A DNA stretch of 13,329 bases, from the NCBI GenBank assembly GCA_021442645.1, contig JABUSR010000271.1, positions 1 to 13,329 on the forward strand, in the 5' to 3' direction. Of the stretch, positions 13,324 to 13,329 are shown in pieces. The notes under the pieces are model-generated. The model saw only the letters and a list, made by a program, of their open reading frames with translations. It did no database searches and was not told the DNA's origin. Position 1 is the first letter of the stretch. Each line of letters starts with the position of its first letter. Position numbers and translations under genes: made by a program. Source of the DNA: Ruminiclostridium sp. (GTDB taxonomy: Bacteria; Bacillota; Clostridia; Oscillospirales; Oscillospiraceae).

Positions 13324-13329
13324 GTGAAG
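13324..13329 (+). CDS. tnpA: Probable IS200-like transposase, first two codons only
   Basis: Only GTG AAG is inside the window. The call rests on AAGGAGG 10 nt upstream and on the IS200-like left end around it. In this family TnpA is a small (about 130-155 residue) tyrosine HUH transposase; nothing of its catalytic part is visible here, and a TnpB-only element is an alternative. Confidence 0.45.

Larger units (their letters stand above)
13195..13329 (+). mobile_element. Left end of an IS200/IS605-type insertion sequence (cut by window edge)
   Basis: After the alcohol dehydrogenase terminator the sequence shows the layout of an IS200-like left end. There is a subterminal hairpin (13209-13227) preceded by AAAG, a ~95-nt leader with strong internal pairing, a perfect AAGGAGG and a GTG-AAG start at the window edge. 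These elements lack terminal inverted repeats and use subterminal hairpins as single-stranded transposase sites. The left boundary is uncertain by several bases; it should lie between the terminator and 13209. No target duplication is expected. Confidence 0.65.

Noticed and set aside
1..13329. CRISPR array, tRNA genes, prophage or defence island
   Set aside because: No regularly spaced direct repeats, no cloverleaf sequences, and all gene products belong to housekeeping or energy-metabolism families apart from the IS end.

Overview
The window looks like a chromosomal segment of a Gram-positive, gut-type butyrate-forming clostridium. The Oscillospiraceae (relatives of Flavonifractor, Lawsonibacter, Intestinimonas or Oscillibacter) are the best guess, judged from protein character only. 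Supporting signs are a butyryl-CoA dehydrogenase/EtfAB gene set, a class A penicillin-binding protein with a clostridial-type cysteine-bearing C-terminus, a DUF1292 (YrzB-like) protein, Gram-positive ribosome binding sites (GGAGG type) and moderately high GC. No sequence search was possible.

Layout. Everything from 1 to 10877 is read on the minus strand. In transcription order it is: a class A PBP (10877-8595) ending in a clear hairpin; a putative operon of an ACT-domain protein, homoserine dehydrogenase and aspartokinase (8407-5389); then a strong promoter with a ~208-nt leader driving etfB-etfA-bcd (5012-1921), ended by a 12-bp-stem hairpin. A YbaK/ProX-type Ala-tRNA(Pro) editing protein (1832-1269) starts immediately after that hairpin. 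Last is a FAD-dependent dehydrogenase of the COG2509 type (1094 to beyond the left edge) with its own extended -10 promoter. From 10878 on, transcription is on the plus strand: DUF1292 protein (11102-11395), a structured RNA that I read as 6S RNA (about 11396-11615), an iron-type alcohol dehydrogenase (11955-13130) with a textbook terminator, and the left end of an IS200/IS605-type element running off the right edge.

How the genes fit together. EtfB, EtfA and the acyl-CoA dehydrogenase form the module that reduces crotonyl-CoA to butyryl-CoA with electrons from NADH, in many clostridia by bifurcation with ferredoxin. LysC and Hom start the aspartate-family pathway to threonine, methionine and lysine. 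The ACT/HTH-like protein encoded first in that operon is a plausible regulator. The alcohol dehydrogenase is probably a fermentative NAD(P)H-linked aldehyde or semialdehyde reductase. The etf/bcd and alcohol dehydrogenase genes show a clean, restricted codon set suggesting high expression; this also produces long antisense ORFs that I do not regard as genes.

Most of the window is ordinary housekeeping and energy metabolism. The parts worth a second look are RNA-level: the long structured etfB leader, the hairpin between etfA and bcd, the 6S-like RNA whose outer stem begins at the stop codon of DUF1292, the palindrome inside the DUF1292 promoter, and the transposase leader that can hide its own ribosome binding site. 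I found no convincing new multi-gene defence or biosynthetic system and no CRISPR array, tRNA or rRNA.
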